From the NCBI RefSeq assembly GCF_010682105.1, contig NZ_JAAGWH010000049.1:1-64000 (forward strand): a DNA stretch of 64,000 nucleotides, read 5' to 3'. The position numbers were made by a program, and so were the translations under genes. This DNA comes from Modestobacter muralis. GTDB taxonomy: Bacteria; Actinomycetota; Actinomycetes; Mycobacteriales; Geodermatophilaceae. Every line of letters begins with the position of its first letter. The stretch's first letter is position 1. A model generated the notes under the pieces. That model worked only from the letters and a program-made list of their open reading frames with translations. It was not told the DNA's origin and searched no databases. This document shows positions 8,163 through 17,594 of this stretch, one piece after another.

Positions 8163-9158
8163 TCACTCGGGCTTGGCTTCCCTCGACATCATCTCCCGCA
8201 CCATCTGCCCGGCCGACTCGCCCTCGTGGCAGACCCGGACGACGGCCTCGGTGATGGGGACGTCGACCCCGTGCGCCCGGGCCAGGTCCAGCACCGAGCG
8301 GCAGCTCTTCACGCCCTCGGCGGTCTGCCGGGTGATCTGCTCGACCTGGGCCACCGACATGCCCTGGCCCAGGTGCTCGCCGAAGGTGCGGTTGCGCGAC
8401 AGCGGCGAGGAGCAGGTGGCCACCAGGTCACCGAGCCCGGCCAGCCCGGCGAAGGTGGCGGGGTCCGCGCCCAGCGCCGTGCCCAGCCGGGCGGTCTCGG
8501 CCAGGCCGCGGGTGATCAGCGACGCCCGGGTGTTGTCGCCGTAGCCCAGCCCCTGGGCGACCCCGCAGGCCAGCGCGATGACGTTCTTGACCGCCCCGCC
8601 CAGCTCGCAGCCCACCAGGTCGGCGTTCGTGTACGGGCGGAAGTAGCGGGTGTGGCAGGCGGCCTGCAGGGCCTCGGCGCGGGCGGTGTCGGTGCAGGCG
8701 ATCACGGTGGCCGAGGGCTGCTCCTCGGCGATCTCCCGGGCCAGGTTCGGTCCCGACAGCGCCGCCACCCGGTCCGGCCCGGCGCCGGTCACCTCGCAGA
8801 TCACCTCGCTCATCCGCTTCGTCGTCCCGAGCTCGACGCCCTTCATCAGCGACAGCAGCGAGGCCTCGCCGGGCAGCAGCGGTGCCCAGCCGGTGAGGTT
8901 GGCCCGCAGCGTCTGGCTGGGCACGGCGAGGACGACGACGTCGGCGCCGTCGAGGGCGTCGGCGGCGTCGGCGGTGGCCCGGACGGCGTCGGGCAGCCGG
9001 ACGCCGGGCAGGTAGTCGGCGTTCTCCCGGCTGCCCTGGATGGCGGTGACCAGCTCGGGACGGCGGGCGTGCAACGTGACCGTGCACCCGGCGTCGGCCA
9101 GGACCTTGGCGAAGGTGGTGCCCCAGGAGCCGGCGCCCAGCACCGCGGCGCGGGTCAT
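8163..9158 (-). CDS. gpsA: NAD(P)H-dependent glycerol-3-phosphate dehydrogenase
   Basis: 331 residues. It reduces dihydroxyacetone phosphate to sn-glycerol-3-phosphate for phospholipid synthesis. Seen: the Rossmann motif [18 protein letters not shown] at residues 7-24, [41 protein letters not shown] and the substrate-site region [33 protein letters not shown] with the catalytic Lys. The ATG at 9158 overlaps the plsC stop (ATGA), so the acyltransferase that would use its product is translationally coupled upstream. Confidence 0.96.
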   Translation of the reverse strand: MTRAAVLGAGSWGTTFAKVLADAGCTVTLHARRPELVTAIQGSRENADYLPGVRLPDAVRATADAADALDGADVVVLAVPSQTLRANLTGWAPLLPGEASLLSLMKGVELGTTKRMSEVICEVTGAGPDRVAALSGPNLAREIAEEQPSATVIACTDTARAEALQAACHTRYFRPYTNADLVGCELGGAVKNVIALACGVAQGLGYGDNTRASLITRGLAETARLGTALGADPATFAGLAGLGDLVATCSSPLSRNRTFGEHLGQGMSVAQVEQITRQTAEGVKSCRSVLDLARAHGVDVPITEAVVRVCHEGESAGQMVREMMSREAKPE

Positions 9159-9952
9159 GCGGCGGCCCCGGGCAGCGCCCGGCCGGCCGGGCGCGGGTGG
9201 AAGACGGTGGGCGGCTGCTCGCCGCGCAGCTCGCCGAGCTGGTCGCGGACACGGGTCATCAGCAGGTCGGTCACCTCACGCAGCAGCTCGCCCGACAGGG
9301 GCGCACCGGCGCGCACCGCGGCGCGCTGGGCGGACAGGTCGACGGGCTCGCCGACCAGGTACTCGGCCGGCGCCCGCAGCCGCAGGTGCAGCCGCTTGGC
9401 GTGGTAGTCGTGCACCCGCTGCGGCCCCCACTGGGCGACCGGCAGCACCGTGACGTCGGTGGTCAGCGCGAGCCGGGCGACCCCGGAGCGGGCCTGCATC
9501 GGCCACCAGTCGGGATCGCGGGTGACCGAGCCCTCCGGGTAGATGACCACGACGTCGCCGGCGTCGAGTGCGGCCTTCGCCGCGTGCACCGAGGAGCCGG
9601 CCGTGCTCGACCCGCGGGAGACCGGGATCTGCCCGGCGCCGCGCAGGACGGTGCCGGCCAGGCCGGTGAAGAGGGCGTCCTTGGCCAGGAAGTGCGGCAC
9701 CCGGCCGGCGTCCCAGACCAGCCGCGCGCAGGCCAGCGGGTCGAGCACCGAGACGTGGTTGGCCACCAGCAGCACCCCGCCGGTGGGCGGGATCCGGTCG
9801 GCGTGCCGGTAGCGCAGGGAGAACACCAGCGACGCGACCGGGTACACCACCCCCACGCACAGGGCGAGCGCGAAGGGCACCGGACGGCGGGTCTGCCGGT
9901 GCGGTGGGCGGCGGGCGTGCCCGGACCCGGCGGGCGACTCGTCCTGCGACAT
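9155..9952 (-). CDS. 1-acyl-glycerol-3-phosphate acyltransferase (PlsC-like)
   Basis: 265 residues. It transfers an acyl group to (lyso)phosphatidate at the membrane. Seen: a basic N-terminus, a hydrophobic segment ([18 protein letters not shown]), the catalytic HX4D motif NHVSVLD near residue 68, the substrate motif YPEGSVTRD, and PVAQWGPQ. Length suits PlsC. It overlaps gpsA by 4 nt, giving a two-gene phospholipid operon. In actinobacteria this position is often occupied by a PlsC-type protein next to gpsA (known), which supports the call. Confidence 0.92.
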   Translation of the reverse strand: MSQDESPAGSGHARRPPHRQTRRPVPFALALCVGVVYPVASLVFSLRYRHADRIPPTGGVLLVANHVSVLDPLACARLVWDAGRVPHFLAKDALFTGLAGTVLRGAGQIPVSRGSSTAGSSVHAAKAALDAGDVVVIYPEGSVTRDPDWWPMQARSGVARLALTTDVTVLPVAQWGPQRVHDYHAKRLHLRLRAPAEYLVGEPVDLSAQRAAVRAGAPLSGELLREVTDLLMTRVRDQLGELRGEQPPTVFHPRPAGRALPGAAA

Positions 9953-10044
9953 CCGACACCTCTCCCCTCGGTCGGGCCGCTTCCTGACCCGCGCCTGATC
10001 GTGCCCCCCGGCCCCGGACGGCGCGCACGCGCCCCCGGCCGTGC

Positions 10045-11538
10045 TCAGGCCAGCACGGCCGACCGGTGGGTGGTGCGGCCGCCGACCAGGGTGGCGAGCA
10101 CCTCGGTCGACCGCAGGCCCGCGGCGCCGTCCCGGGCGAGCACCGCCGCTGGCGGCTCGGCCACCACGACCAGGTCGGCGACGTCGCCGACCCGCACCGC
10201 GGTCCGGCCGCCGCTGGCCGCGGCCAGCGCGACGTCGAGGTCCAGGTGCTGCTCGGGGTGCCAGGCGGCGCGGGCGTCCAGCGACCGGTGCACGGCGGCG
10301 GCGATCCCGTCCCAGGGGTCCAGGGCCGCGACCGGAGCGTCGGAGCCCAGCACCAGCTCGGCCCCGGCGTCGGCCAGCGCCCGGTAGGGGAAGGCGCGGG
10401 CGGTGGCGCCGGCCCAGTGCAGGTCGGCGGCGTCCCGGTCGTCGACGGCGTGCCGGGGCTGCACGCTGGCCACCACGCCGAGCGCGGCGAAGCGCGGCAG
10501 GTCGGCGTCGTGGACCTGCTGGGCGTGCTCGACGCGCCCGGTGACCCCGGCGGCGGCGAACCCGTCGAGGGTGACCGCGGTGGCCCGGTCGCCGATGGCG
10601 TGCACGGCCCGGTCGAGACCGGCGTCGGCGGCCCGGCGCAGCAGCCGCGCCAGTTCGTCGGCCGGGGTGCGCAGCAGGCCGTGCGCCTCCGGTCCGGTGG
10701 CGCCGGGGTAGGGAGCGGAGCAGAAGGCGGTGCGGGTGCCCAGCGAACCGTCGACGAAGACCTTGAGCGGGCCGACCCGCAGCCGGTCGGCGGCCACCGC
10801 GTCGGTCACGCCGGGCAGCGGGTCACCGCTGCGCAGCCCGGCGGCGATCGTGGCCTCCAACCGGTCGACCCAGACCGCGGTGCGCACCCGCAGCGGCGGA
10901 CCGCCGGGTGCCAGCGCGGCCCGGCGGGCCCAGGCGGCCACCAGGTCGCCGTACTCGAAGTCGGTGACGGCGGTGACCCCACGGGCGGCGGCCGCGGCGG
11001 CGGCGTCGAGGACCCAGCGGTCGACCACCGCCGGGTCGGCCCCGCCGGCGCGGGCGAAGACCTCCATCGCCTCGTGCTCCCGGACGACGCCGGTCGGGTC
11101 GGTGACCCCGAGCAGCCGGGCGGCGGCGGTGCTGCACCAGGCCGTGTGCAGGTCACCGCTGACCAGGACGACGGGCACGCCGGGGAGGGCGGCGTCCAGC
11201 ACCGCGGCGTCGGCAGGTTCGGGCCACAGCGCGTCCCGGAAGCCCTGGCCGACCACGAGGCCGGGCGGGGTGCCCGCGGGCAGGGCCGCGGCCACCAGCG
11301 CGGCGGCCTCGGCGGCCGAGCGGGCGGCCGAGACGTCGATGCGCCGGCGCGCCGCCGCCCACTGCTCCAGGTGCACGTGCGCGTCGACCAGCCCGGGCAG
11401 CAGCACGGCGCCGTCCAGGTCGAGCACCTCCCCCGCGGCGGGCAGGTCCGCTCCGATCGCGGTGACCCGGCCGCCGTCCACCCGGACGTCCGCGACCTCG
11501 CCGTCCAGCCGGGCGCGGCGCAGGAGCAGGCCGCTCAC
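10045..11538 (-). CDS. YtcJ-like metal-dependent amidohydrolase
   Basis: 497 residues of the amidohydrolase superfamily (amidohydro_3). Seen: the metal-binding DAHVHLEQW near the N-terminus, GPLKVFVDGSLGTRTAFCSAPY in the middle, HAIGDRA, RVEHAQQV and the C-terminal GSDAPVAALDPW, which together supply His and Asp ligands. The substrate is unknown. I chose GTG 11538, which overlaps the stop of the upstream serine hydrolase (GTGA); the same frame stays open to 15498 but is antisense to ppk1 there and is not coding. The two hydrolases form a small operon. Confidence 0.88.
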   Translation of the reverse strand: MSGLLLRRARLDGEVADVRVDGGRVTAIGADLPAAGEVLDLDGAVLLPGLVDAHVHLEQWAAARRRIDVSAARSAAEAAALVAAALPAGTPPGLVVGQGFRDALWPEPADAAVLDAALPGVPVVLVSGDLHTAWCSTAAARLLGVTDPTGVVREHEAMEVFARAGGADPAVVDRWVLDAAAAAAARGVTAVTDFEYGDLVAAWARRAALAPGGPPLRVRTAVWVDRLEATIAAGLRSGDPLPGVTDAVAADRLRVGPLKVFVDGSLGTRTAFCSAPYPGATGPEAHGLLRTPADELARLLRRAADAGLDRAVHAIGDRATAVTLDGFAAAGVTGRVEHAQQVHDADLPRFAALGVVASVQPRHAVDDRDAADLHWAGATARAFPYRALADAGAELVLGSDAPVAALDPWDGIAAAVHRSLDARAAWHPEQHLDLDVALAAASGGRTAVRVGDVADLVVVAEPPAAVLARDGAAGLRSTEVLATLVGGRTTHRSAVLA

Positions 11539-12941
11539 CCGGCCACCTGGCCGGCGCGCCGGGCGCGGAAGACCTCCTCCGGCCACGCGGTGATGCCGCC
11601 GAGCCGGACCGACGCCGCGGTGCCGTCCTCGGCCCAGTGGTAGGTGACCGGCTCCCCCGCCGAGCCGAACCCGGCCACCGCCTCCTGGCGCAGCGCGCCC
11701 GGGGCCTCCACCGTCAGCTCCAGGAAGTCCTCGGCCGGCTCGGGTGCGCCGGGGTGCAGCAGCACCAGCCGCCCGCCCAGCAGCGCGACGTCGGTGACGC
11801 CCCAGAGGTTGACGAAGCGGCCGGCGTGGCGCTCCAGCTCCGCGGTGGGCGGCCGCGGGCCGCCGGGTGCGGCCAGGGCCAGGTCGAGCAGGGCGAACAG
11901 CCCGCGGGCGAGGGCGTCGGCGGGGCCGTCGACGGCGTTGGTGAGCACGCTGACCACCACGTGCGCGTCCGGGTCGATCCAGGTGCGGGTGATGTGGCCG
12001 GGGTAGCCGCCGCTGTGCCCGACCAGCGTGCGGTCGCCGGAGGTGCGCAGGTCCATCCCCAGCCCGTAGTGCCGCGGCGGCTTCCCGTGCGCCTCGACGA
12101 CCGACTCCGGCCGGCGCATCAGCCGCTTGCTCGCCTCGGTCAGCAGCGTGGTGTCGCCGGTGACGTGCGCGGCACCGAAGCCGGTGAGGTCGCGGGCGGT
12201 GGAGAAGAAGCCGGTCGCCGCGGCCATGGCCCGGGTGTCGACGTGCGGGATCGTGAGCCGGACGTCCTCGCCGTCCAGCAGCCCGGTGTGCCCGGCGGCG
12301 TACTCGTGCGCCCGGGCCGGGTCCCACTCCGGGCCGGTGTCGGCCAGGCCCAGGCGGTCGACCACGGCGGCCTGCACGTGCGCGGCGTAGCCGACGCCGG
12401 TGACCGCCTCGATGGCCAGGCCGAGCAGCGAGTAGCCGATGTTGGAGTACTTGAAGTGCTCGTTGCGGTCGAACACCGCGCCCTCGCCGGTGGCGATCTC
12501 CAGCAGCAGCCCCTCGTCGGGGAAGGGCTGCAGCAGCTGCCAGTGGTCGTTGTCCCCGCCGTCCCGGATCACGCCGCCCTGGTGGCCGAGCAGCTCGCGC
12601 ACGGTGACCGGCGCCAGCGGCGTCCCGGCCAGCGCGGGCACCCACGTGGCGATCGGGTCGTCCAGCCGCATCCGGCCGGCCTCGACCAGTCGCAGGACGG
12701 CGGTGGCGGTGAAGGTCTTGGAGTGCGAGGCGATCCGGAACAGGTGCGCCGGGGTCAGCGGCGCACCCGTGTCCACGTCGGCGACGCCGAGGGCGGTGTC
12801 CAGCACCAGCCGGTCGCCCACCCGGACGGCGGCCTGCACCCCGGGGACGCGCAGCTTCCGGCGCTGCAGCTCCAGCCACGACTCCAGGTACGGGGCGGCG
12901 GCCGCGGCCACCTCGGCGGTCTGCTCGGGGCTGCTGCTCAT
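11535..12941 (-). CDS. Serine hydrolase, class C beta-lactamase/esterase family
   Basis: 468 residues. The beta-lactamase-fold motifs are present: SxxK as SHSK (Ser72, Lys75), YxN as YSN in HFKYSNIGYSLLG, and HSGG in the C-terminal part of the domain, followed by an extra C-terminal beta region. No signal peptide is seen, so it is probably cytoplasmic and more likely an esterase or D-amino-peptidase than an antibiotic resistance enzyme. I chose ATG 12941 because CAGGAGCG lies about 7 nt upstream; the open frame to 13025 lacks such a site. It is coupled to the downstream amidohydrolase by a 4-nt overlap. Confidence 0.87.
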   Translation of the reverse strand: MSSSPEQTAEVAAAAAPYLESWLELQRRKLRVPGVQAAVRVGDRLVLDTALGVADVDTGAPLTPAHLFRIASHSKTFTATAVLRLVEAGRMRLDDPIATWVPALAGTPLAPVTVRELLGHQGGVIRDGGDNDHWQLLQPFPDEGLLLEIATGEGAVFDRNEHFKYSNIGYSLLGLAIEAVTGVGYAAHVQAAVVDRLGLADTGPEWDPARAHEYAAGHTGLLDGEDVRLTIPHVDTRAMAAATGFFSTARDLTGFGAAHVTGDTTLLTEASKRLMRRPESVVEAHGKPPRHYGLGMDLRTSGDRTLVGHSGGYPGHITRTWIDPDAHVVVSVLTNAVDGPADALARGLFALLDLALAAPGGPRPPTAELERHAGRFVNLWGVTDVALLGGRLVLLHPGAPEPAEDFLELTVEAPGALRQEAVAGFGSAGEPVTYHWAEDGTAASVRLGGITAWPEEVFRARRAGQVAG

Positions 12942-13033
12942 CAGGTGCGCTCCTGGGCCGGGGACGGGGGCTGCGGGAGCAGACCACCACACCGGCCGGA
13001 CCGCGCTGCGCCGGGGTGTGCTCACATCGGGGG

Positions 13034-13678
13034 GTGCAGCCGTGGTCCCTCGTCGTCCCCGCCAAGCTGCTGAGCCGGGCCAAGACCCGGCTGGCGCCGC
13101 TGACCGGCCGCTTCGGCGACGACGCCCCCGCCCGGCACCGGGAGCTGGTGCTGGCGATGCTGGCCGACACCGTGGCCGCGGCGCTGGCCAGCCCGGCGGT
13201 GGCCGGCGTGCTGGTGGTGACCGACGACCCGGGGGTCGGTGACCTGGTGCGGTCGCTGGGGGCGCGGACGGTCCCCGACACCCCCGACCGCGGGCTGAAC
13301 GCCGCCCTCGCCCACGGCGCGGCCGCCGCCCGGGCCGTCGGGGCGGGGGCGGTCGCGGCGATGAGCTCGGACCTGCCGGCCCTGCGCCCGGCCGAGCTCA
13401 CCGCGGCCCTGGCCGGGGTGCCCGGCCGCGGGTTCGTCGCCGACGCCGAGGGCACCGGGACGACGCTGCTGTGTGCTGCGGCCGGCGGGCTGGACCCGCG
13501 CTTCGGGCCCGGGTCGGCCGCCGCGCACGCCGCGGGCGGGGCGGTGGCGCTGGCCGGCGACTGGCCGGGGCTGCGCCGCGACGTCGACACCGCCGCGGAC
13601 CTGGACGCGGCCAGGGCCCTGGGCGTGGGCCCCCGGACCACCCGGCTCCTGGCCGCCACTCCCTGGTCACCGGGGTGA
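13034..13678 (+). CDS. cofC: Phosphoenolpyruvate / 2-phospho-L-lactate guanylyltransferase (F420 synthesis)
   Basis: About 214 residues (FbiD in mycobacteria). It activates phosphoenolpyruvate or phospholactate with GTP for coenzyme F420 synthesis. Seen: [20 protein letters not shown] at the N-terminus (nucleotide site with KxxxxxKTRL), [34 protein letters not shown] (metal-binding Asp) and GTTLLCA. GTG 13034 starts the conserved part; GTG 13016 in frame is an alternative. The gene is divergent from the serine hydrolase and overlaps or abuts ppk1. The position before ppk1 matches Rv2983 in M. tuberculosis (known synteny). Confidence 0.92.
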   Translation: MQPWSLVVPAKLLSRAKTRLAPLTGRFGDDAPARHRELVLAMLADTVAAALASPAVAGVLVVTDDPGVGDLVRSLGARTVPDTPDRGLNAALAHGAAAARAVGAGAVAAMSSDLPALRPAELTAALAGVPGRGFVADAEGTGTTLLCAAAGGLDPRFGPGSAAAHAAGGAVALAGDWPGLRRDVDTAADLDAARALGVGPRTTRLLAATPWSPG

Positions 13679-13692
13679 GGCAGGATCCACCC

Positions 13693-15753
13693 GTGCCCGC
13701 CGCTCCCTCCCCGCTGCCCGCCGACCGTTTCCTCAACCGAGAGCTGTCCTGGCTGGACTTCAACTCCCGCGTGCTGGAACTGGCCGAGGACACCGACGCG
13801 CCCCTGCTCGAGCGGGTCAAGTTCCTCTCGATCTTCGCCAGCAACCTCGACGAGTTCTTCATGGTCCGCATCGCCGGGCTCAAGCGCCGGCAGAGCACGG
13901 GCCTGGCCGTCCGCTCCCCCGACGGCCTCACCATCCGCGAGCAGCTGACCCGGGTCACCGACCGCACCCGCGACCTGGTGCACCGGCACGCGGCGGTCTT
14001 CAACACCGACGTCGTCCCGCAGCTGGCCGAGCGCGGCATCCGGATCGTGGGCTGGTCCGACCTCGACGACGCCGACGCGATGCGGCTGCGGGAGTACTTC
14101 CGCGACCAGGTGTTCCCGGTGCTGACCCCGCTGGCGGTCGACCCGGCGCACCCCTTCCCCTACATCAGCGGGCTGTCGCTGAACCTCGCCGTCTCGGTGC
14201 GCGACCCGGAGACGGGGGCGCCCAAGTTCGCCCGGCTCAAGGTCCCCAACAACGTCCCGCGGTTCATCCCGGTCGGCCCGGTCGGGGAGACCGCGGTGTT
14301 CCTGCTGCTCGAGGAGCTCATCGCCGCGCACCTCAGCGCGCTGTTCCCCGGCCTGGACGTGCTGGACCACCACCTGTTCCGGGTGACCCGCAACGCCGAC
14401 CTGGAGGTCGAGGAGGACCGCGACGAGGACCTCCTGCAGGCCCTGGAGCGCGAGCTGGCCCGGCGCCGGTTCGGCCCGGCCGTGCGGCTGGAGGTCACCG
14501 ACACGATGGACCCGCAGATCCTCGAGGTGCTGGTGTCGGAGCTGGAGATCAGCACCGCCGACGTCGTCTCCGTCCCCGGCCCGCTGGACCTGGGCGCGCT
14601 GATGGCGCTCTACGACCTCGACCGCCCCGAGCTCAAGGACGACCCGTTCGTCCCGGCCACCCACCCGCGGCTGAGCGACGGCGAGAGCCCCAAGAGCGTG
14701 TTCGCCACGCTGCGCGAGGGCGACGTCCTGCTGCACCACCCCTACGACTCCTTCGCCACCAGCGTGCAGCGGTTCATCGAGCAGGCCGCCGCCGACCCGC
14801 ACGTGCTGGCGATCAAGCAGACCCTCTACCGCACCTCCGGTGACTCCCCGATCGTGCAGGCGCTGATCGAGGCGGCCCAGGCCGGCAAGCAGGTCGTGGT
14901 GCTGGTGGAGATCAAGGCCCGCTTCGACGAGGAGGCCAACATCAGCTGGGCCCGCTCGCTGGAGCGCGCCGGCTGCCACGTCGTCTACGGCCTGGTGGGC
15001 CTGAAGACCCACTGCAAGACGGCGCTGGTGGTCCGGATGGAGAACGGCGTGCTGCGCCGCTACTGCCACATCGGCACGGGCAACTACAACCCCAAGACCG
15101 CCCGGGTCTACGAGGACCTCGGCGTCCTCACCGCCGACGCCCGGGTGGGCGCCGACCTCACCGACCTGTTCAACACCCTCACCGGCTACTCGCGGCAGAC
15201 CACCTACCGGTCGCTGATGGTCGCCCCGCACGGGATCCGCAACGGGCTGCTGGAGAAGATCCGCCGGGAGGCCCGGCACGCCGCCGAGGGCACCCCGTCC
15301 GGCATCCGGATCAAGGTGAACTCCCTCGTCGACGAGCAGCTCATAGACGCCCTCTACGAGGCCTCCCGCGCCGGGGTGCCCGTCGAGCTGCTCATCCGCG
15401 GCATCTGCGCGCTGCGCCCGGGCGTGCCCGGCCTGAGCGACAACATCCGGGTGCGCTCGATCGTGGGCCGCTTCCTGGAGCACTCGCGGGTGATCCACTT
15501 CGCCAACGCCGGGACGCCGGAGTGGTGGCTGGGCAGCTCAGACCTGATGCACCGCAACCTCGACCGCCGCGTGGAGGTGCTGCTGCGGGTCAACGACCCC
15601 GCCGCCCAGCGCCAGCTGCAGCGCGTGTTCGACCTGGACATGGCCCCGGACGTCCGCAGCTGGGAGCTGGCCGCCGACGCGACCTGGACGCACACCGGCG
15701 GGCGGGACTCCCAGGCCGAGCTGCTCGCCACCCGGGGTGAGAACGCTGGCTGA
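13693..15753 (+). CDS. ppk1: Polyphosphate kinase 1
   Basis: About 686 residues. It makes inorganic polyphosphate from ATP. The domain order is complete: N-terminal [18 protein letters not shown], the head domain, and the two phospholipase-D-like C-terminal domains with [39 protein letters not shown] and [22 protein letters not shown], the last containing the histidine that is phosphorylated in the family. GTG 13693 has CAGGA 7 nt upstream; GTG 13675, overlapping the cofC stop, is possible and adds 6 residues. mutT1 overlaps its 3' end, so cofC - ppk1 - mutT1 look like one operon. Confidence 0.96.
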   Translation: MPAAPSPLPADRFLNRELSWLDFNSRVLELAEDTDAPLLERVKFLSIFASNLDEFFMVRIAGLKRRQSTGLAVRSPDGLTIREQLTRVTDRTRDLVHRHAAVFNTDVVPQLAERGIRIVGWSDLDDADAMRLREYFRDQVFPVLTPLAVDPAHPFPYISGLSLNLAVSVRDPETGAPKFARLKVPNNVPRFIPVGPVGETAVFLLLEELIAAHLSALFPGLDVLDHHLFRVTRNADLEVEEDRDEDLLQALERELARRRFGPAVRLEVTDTMDPQILEVLVSELEISTADVVSVPGPLDLGALMALYDLDRPELKDDPFVPATHPRLSDGESPKSVFATLREGDVLLHHPYDSFATSVQRFIEQAAADPHVLAIKQTLYRTSGDSPIVQALIEAAQAGKQVVVLVEIKARFDEEANISWARSLERAGCHVVYGLVGLKTHCKTALVVRMENGVLRRYCHIGTGNYNPKTARVYEDLGVLTADARVGADLTDLFNTLTGYSRQTTYRSLMVAPHGIRNGLLEKIRREARHAAEGTPSGIRIKVNSLVDEQLIDALYEASRAGVPVELLIRGICALRPGVPGLSDNIRVRSIVGRFLEHSRVIHFANAGTPEWWLGSSDLMHRNLDRRVEVLLRVNDPAAQRQLQRVFDLDMAPDVRSWELAADATWTHTGGRDSQAELLATRGENAG

Positions 15754-16684
15754 GGAGCTCAGGCTGATCCCGGCCGCCGGCGGGGCGCTGTGGCGCCTGG
15801 ACGCCGACGGGGCGCTGGAGACCGCGCTGGTGCACCGGTACAAGTACGACGACTGGTCGCTGCCCAAGGGCAAGCTCGACGCCGGGGAGCACGCGCTGGC
15901 CGCCGCCGTCCGCGAGGTCGCCGAGGAGACCGGCCTGGAGGTCGTCGTCGGCCGGCGCAGCGTGCAGACCCGCTACGTCAACCGGCACGGCCCCAAGCGG
16001 GTCGACTACTGGGTGATGCAGGTCGTCGGCGGGGAGTTCGTGCCCAACGACGAGGTCGACGAGCTGCGCTGGCTGCCGGTGCCCGAGGCCGTGGCGCAGG
16101 TCAGCCACGACCACGACCGCGCGGTGCTGACCGACCTCGCGCGCACCGACGTGCCCCGCGCCCCGCGGGTGCTGCTCGTGCGGCACGCCTCGGCCGGCGA
16201 CCGGTCGCACTGGGACGGCCCGGACGCCGAGCGCCCGCTGGACCGCCGCGGCCGCGACCAGGCCGCCCGGCTGGCCGCGCTGCTGCCCGTCTTCGCCCCC
16301 GCCCGGCTGCTCACCGCTCCCCCGGTCCGCTGCCGGGAGACCCTCGCGCCGCTCGCCGGGGCCCTCGGGCTGACCGTGGGCGAGGCACCTGAGCTCGGCG
16401 AGGAGCACTTCTCCTTCGACCCGCAGGCCGGACTGGACCTCGTCGAGGAGCTGCTGGCCGTCGACGACGGCGCCGGCCCGACCCTGGTGTGCAGCCAGGG
16501 CGGCGCGATCCCGTCGGTGCTGCTGGCGCTGGGCGTGCGCTGGCACGCCGGTGCTGCGGCGCTGCACCCGCCGGCGGCCAAGGGCAGCGTGTGGGCGCTG
16601 GGCGGCCGGCCCGACGAGGAGACCGACGGGCTGTTCGCCGACTACTACCGCGACTTCTCCGCCGACCCTTCCGCCCCGCGCTGA
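15737..16684 (+). CDS. mutT1: MutT1-like fusion: Nudix hydrolase plus histidine phosphatase
   Basis: 315 residues with two domains. The N-terminal Nudix domain has a full Nudix box, [20 protein letters not shown] and onward (about residues 45-67). The C-terminal histidine-phosphatase domain (from about residue 140) begins [11 protein letters not shown] with the RHG-type catalytic His, and has RCRETLAPL and CSQGGAIP. Mycobacterial MutT1 with this fusion degrades oxidised guanine nucleotides and diadenosine polyphosphates; the same is likely here by architecture. The GTG start overlaps the ppk1 stop by 17 nt. A repeat-rich gap follows instead of the hup gene found at this place in relatives. 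Confidence 0.92.
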   Translation: MRTLAEELRLIPAAGGALWRLDADGALETALVHRYKYDDWSLPKGKLDAGEHALAAAVREVAEETGLEVVVGRRSVQTRYVNRHGPKRVDYWVMQVVGGEFVPNDEVDELRWLPVPEAVAQVSHDHDRAVLTDLARTDVPRAPRVLLVRHASAGDRSHWDGPDAERPLDRRGRDQAARLAALLPVFAPARLLTAPPVRCRETLAPLAGALGLTVGEAPELGEEHFSFDPQAGLDLVEELLAVDDGAGPTLVCSQGGAIPSVLLALGVRWHAGAAALHPPAAKGSVWALGGRPDEETDGLFADYYRDFSADPSAPR

Positions 16685-16749
16685 CGGCCGTCCCTGCCCG
16701 TGCTCCGCACCGCTGGGCAGCCCGCGGGACCGCACTGCCGCCGTCCCCC

Positions 16750-16807
16750 TGCACCAACGACCGTCCCCCGGTACCAACGCTGCTGCAGGGGGCCAGACGG
16801 TGATCAG
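16750..16807. repeat. 58-nt intergenic repeat, copy 1
   Basis: Begins TGCACCAACGACCGTCC and ends GTGATCAG. Aligns without gaps over 58 nt to copy 2 at 16858-16915, with roughly two thirds identity by eye. It contains CCGTCCCCC and GCAGGGGG arms that could form a hairpin. Confidence 0.7.
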
Positions 16808-16823
16808 GTCACCTGATCACCGT
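16797..16823. terminator. Perfect 27-nt palindrome with GATC sites
   Basis: Arms ACGGTGATCAGGT and ACCTGATCACCGT are exact complements around a single central C. It overlaps the end of repeat copy 1. It would act as a hairpin in either RNA and is a candidate terminator for cofC-ppk1-mutT1; a protein-binding site is the alternative. Confidence 0.65.
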
Positions 16824-16857
16824 CCGGTGCGCCCGGTGCGGCCCGGGCTCGTCCTAC

Positions 16858-16915
16858 TGCACCAAAGGCCGTCCTCCCGCACCTGCGTAGCTACAGGAGG
16901 ACGGCCTTTGATCAG
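16858..16915. repeat. 58-nt intergenic repeat, copy 2, forming a strong hairpin
   Basis: Begins TGCACCAAAGGCCGTCC and ends TTTGATCAG. Arms AAAGGCCGTCCTCC and GGAGGACGGCCTTT are exact complements around a loop of about 20 nt, so this copy keeps a longer stem than copy 1. Probable bidirectional terminator between mutT1 and leuD. Confidence 0.75.
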
Positions 16916-16920
16916 TGGAA

Positions 16921-16976
16921 GGACCCCACTGCCCCCCACCACTCGCAGGCTCGCGGCGGGACCCTGCAGCGGGGCC
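16921..16976 (+). repeat. GGACC hairpin element, copy 1
   Basis: Left arm GGACCCCACTGC, right arm GCAGCGGGGCC (one A-C mismatch), core CCCACCACTCGC...GCTCGCGGCGGG as in other copies. It lies 7 nt from the leuD stop but in the opposite sense to most copies, and 236 nt after mutT1. Confidence 0.75.
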
Positions 16977-16983
16977 GAACGGG

Positions 16984-17592
16984 TCAGCGGGTGGGCAGGG
17001 CCGGCAGGGACGCCGGCTTCCAGGCCGGACGGCGGGACTCGAAGGCGGTGATGTCGTCGAGGTGCCGCTCGGTGAGGCCGACGTCGTCCAGGCCCTCGAG
17101 CAGGCGCCAGCGGGTGTACGGGTCGATCACGAACGGCACGCTGGTGCTGCCGTAGGTGACCTGCTCGGTCTGCAGGTCGACGGTCACCGGCAGCGCCGGG
17201 TCGGCCTCGACCGCGGCCCACAGCGCCTCGACGTCGGCCTCGGGCAGGACGACGGTGAGCAGCCCGGCCTTGGTCGAGTTGTTGCGGAAGATGTCAGCGA
17301 ACCGGGAGCTGATGACCACCCGGAAGCCGCCGTCCAGCAGCGCCCAGTTGGCGTGCTCGCGCGAGGACCCGGTGCCGAAGTCGGGGCCGGCCACCAGGAT
17401 CGAGGCGCTGGCGTACTGCGGCTGGTTGAGCACGAAGTCGGGCTCGTTCTTCCGCCAGGCCACGAACAGCCCGTCCTCGAAGCCGGTGCGGGTGATCCGC
17501 TTGAGGTACTCGGCCGGGATGATCTGGTCGGTGTCGACGTTGCTGCGGCGCAGCGGGGCGGCCGTGCCGGTGTGCGTGGTGAAGGCGTCCAT
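16984..17592 (-). CDS. leuD: 3-isopropylmalate dehydratase small subunit
   Basis: 202 residues. With LeuC it isomerises 2- to 3-isopropylmalate in leucine synthesis. Seen: [18 protein letters not shown] near the N-terminus, [17 protein letters not shown] (the swivelling-domain signature) and [18 protein letters not shown]. The ATG at 17592 is 2 nt after the leuC stop, so the two subunits are translated together. Length is typical. Confidence 0.97.
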   Translation of the reverse strand: MDAFTTHTGTAAPLRRSNVDTDQIIPAEYLKRITRTGFEDGLFVAWRKNEPDFVLNQPQYASASILVAGPDFGTGSSREHANWALLDGGFRVVISSRFADIFRNNSTKAGLLTVVLPEADVEALWAAVEADPALPVTVDLQTEQVTYGSTSVPFVIDPYTRWRLLEGLDDVGLTERHLDDITAFESRRPAWKPASLPALPTR

Positions 17593-17594
17593 CG

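Larger units (their letters stand above)
16685..16983. other. Repeat-rich gap between mutT1 and leuD; no gene seen
   Basis: 299 nt between convergent genes. It holds two diverged copies of a 58-nt unit, a 27-nt palindrome and one copy of the dispersed GGACC hairpin element (listed separately). I find no plausible coding frame. In M. tuberculosis and Streptomyces an HU-type histone gene (hupB/hupS) lies between mutT1/cofC and leuD (recalled synteny), so this gap marks its absence here. Confidence 0.75.

Noticed and set aside
11535-12941. Reading the serine hydrolase as an antibiotic-resistance beta-lactamase
   Set aside because: It has the fold motifs but no signal peptide and is coupled to an amidohydrolase; the family is mostly esterases and peptidases.
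10045-15498. An 1817-codon open frame on the minus strand
   Set aside because: Only the part below 11538 is an amidohydrolase. The rest is antisense to ppk1 and cofC and in a non-coding frame of the serine hydrolase; such long frames are an effect of high GC.
16750-16976. Insertion-sequence remnant in the mutT1-leuD gap
   Set aside because: No transposase fragment or matching terminal inverted repeats with a target duplication can be seen; the repeats are short and hairpin-forming.
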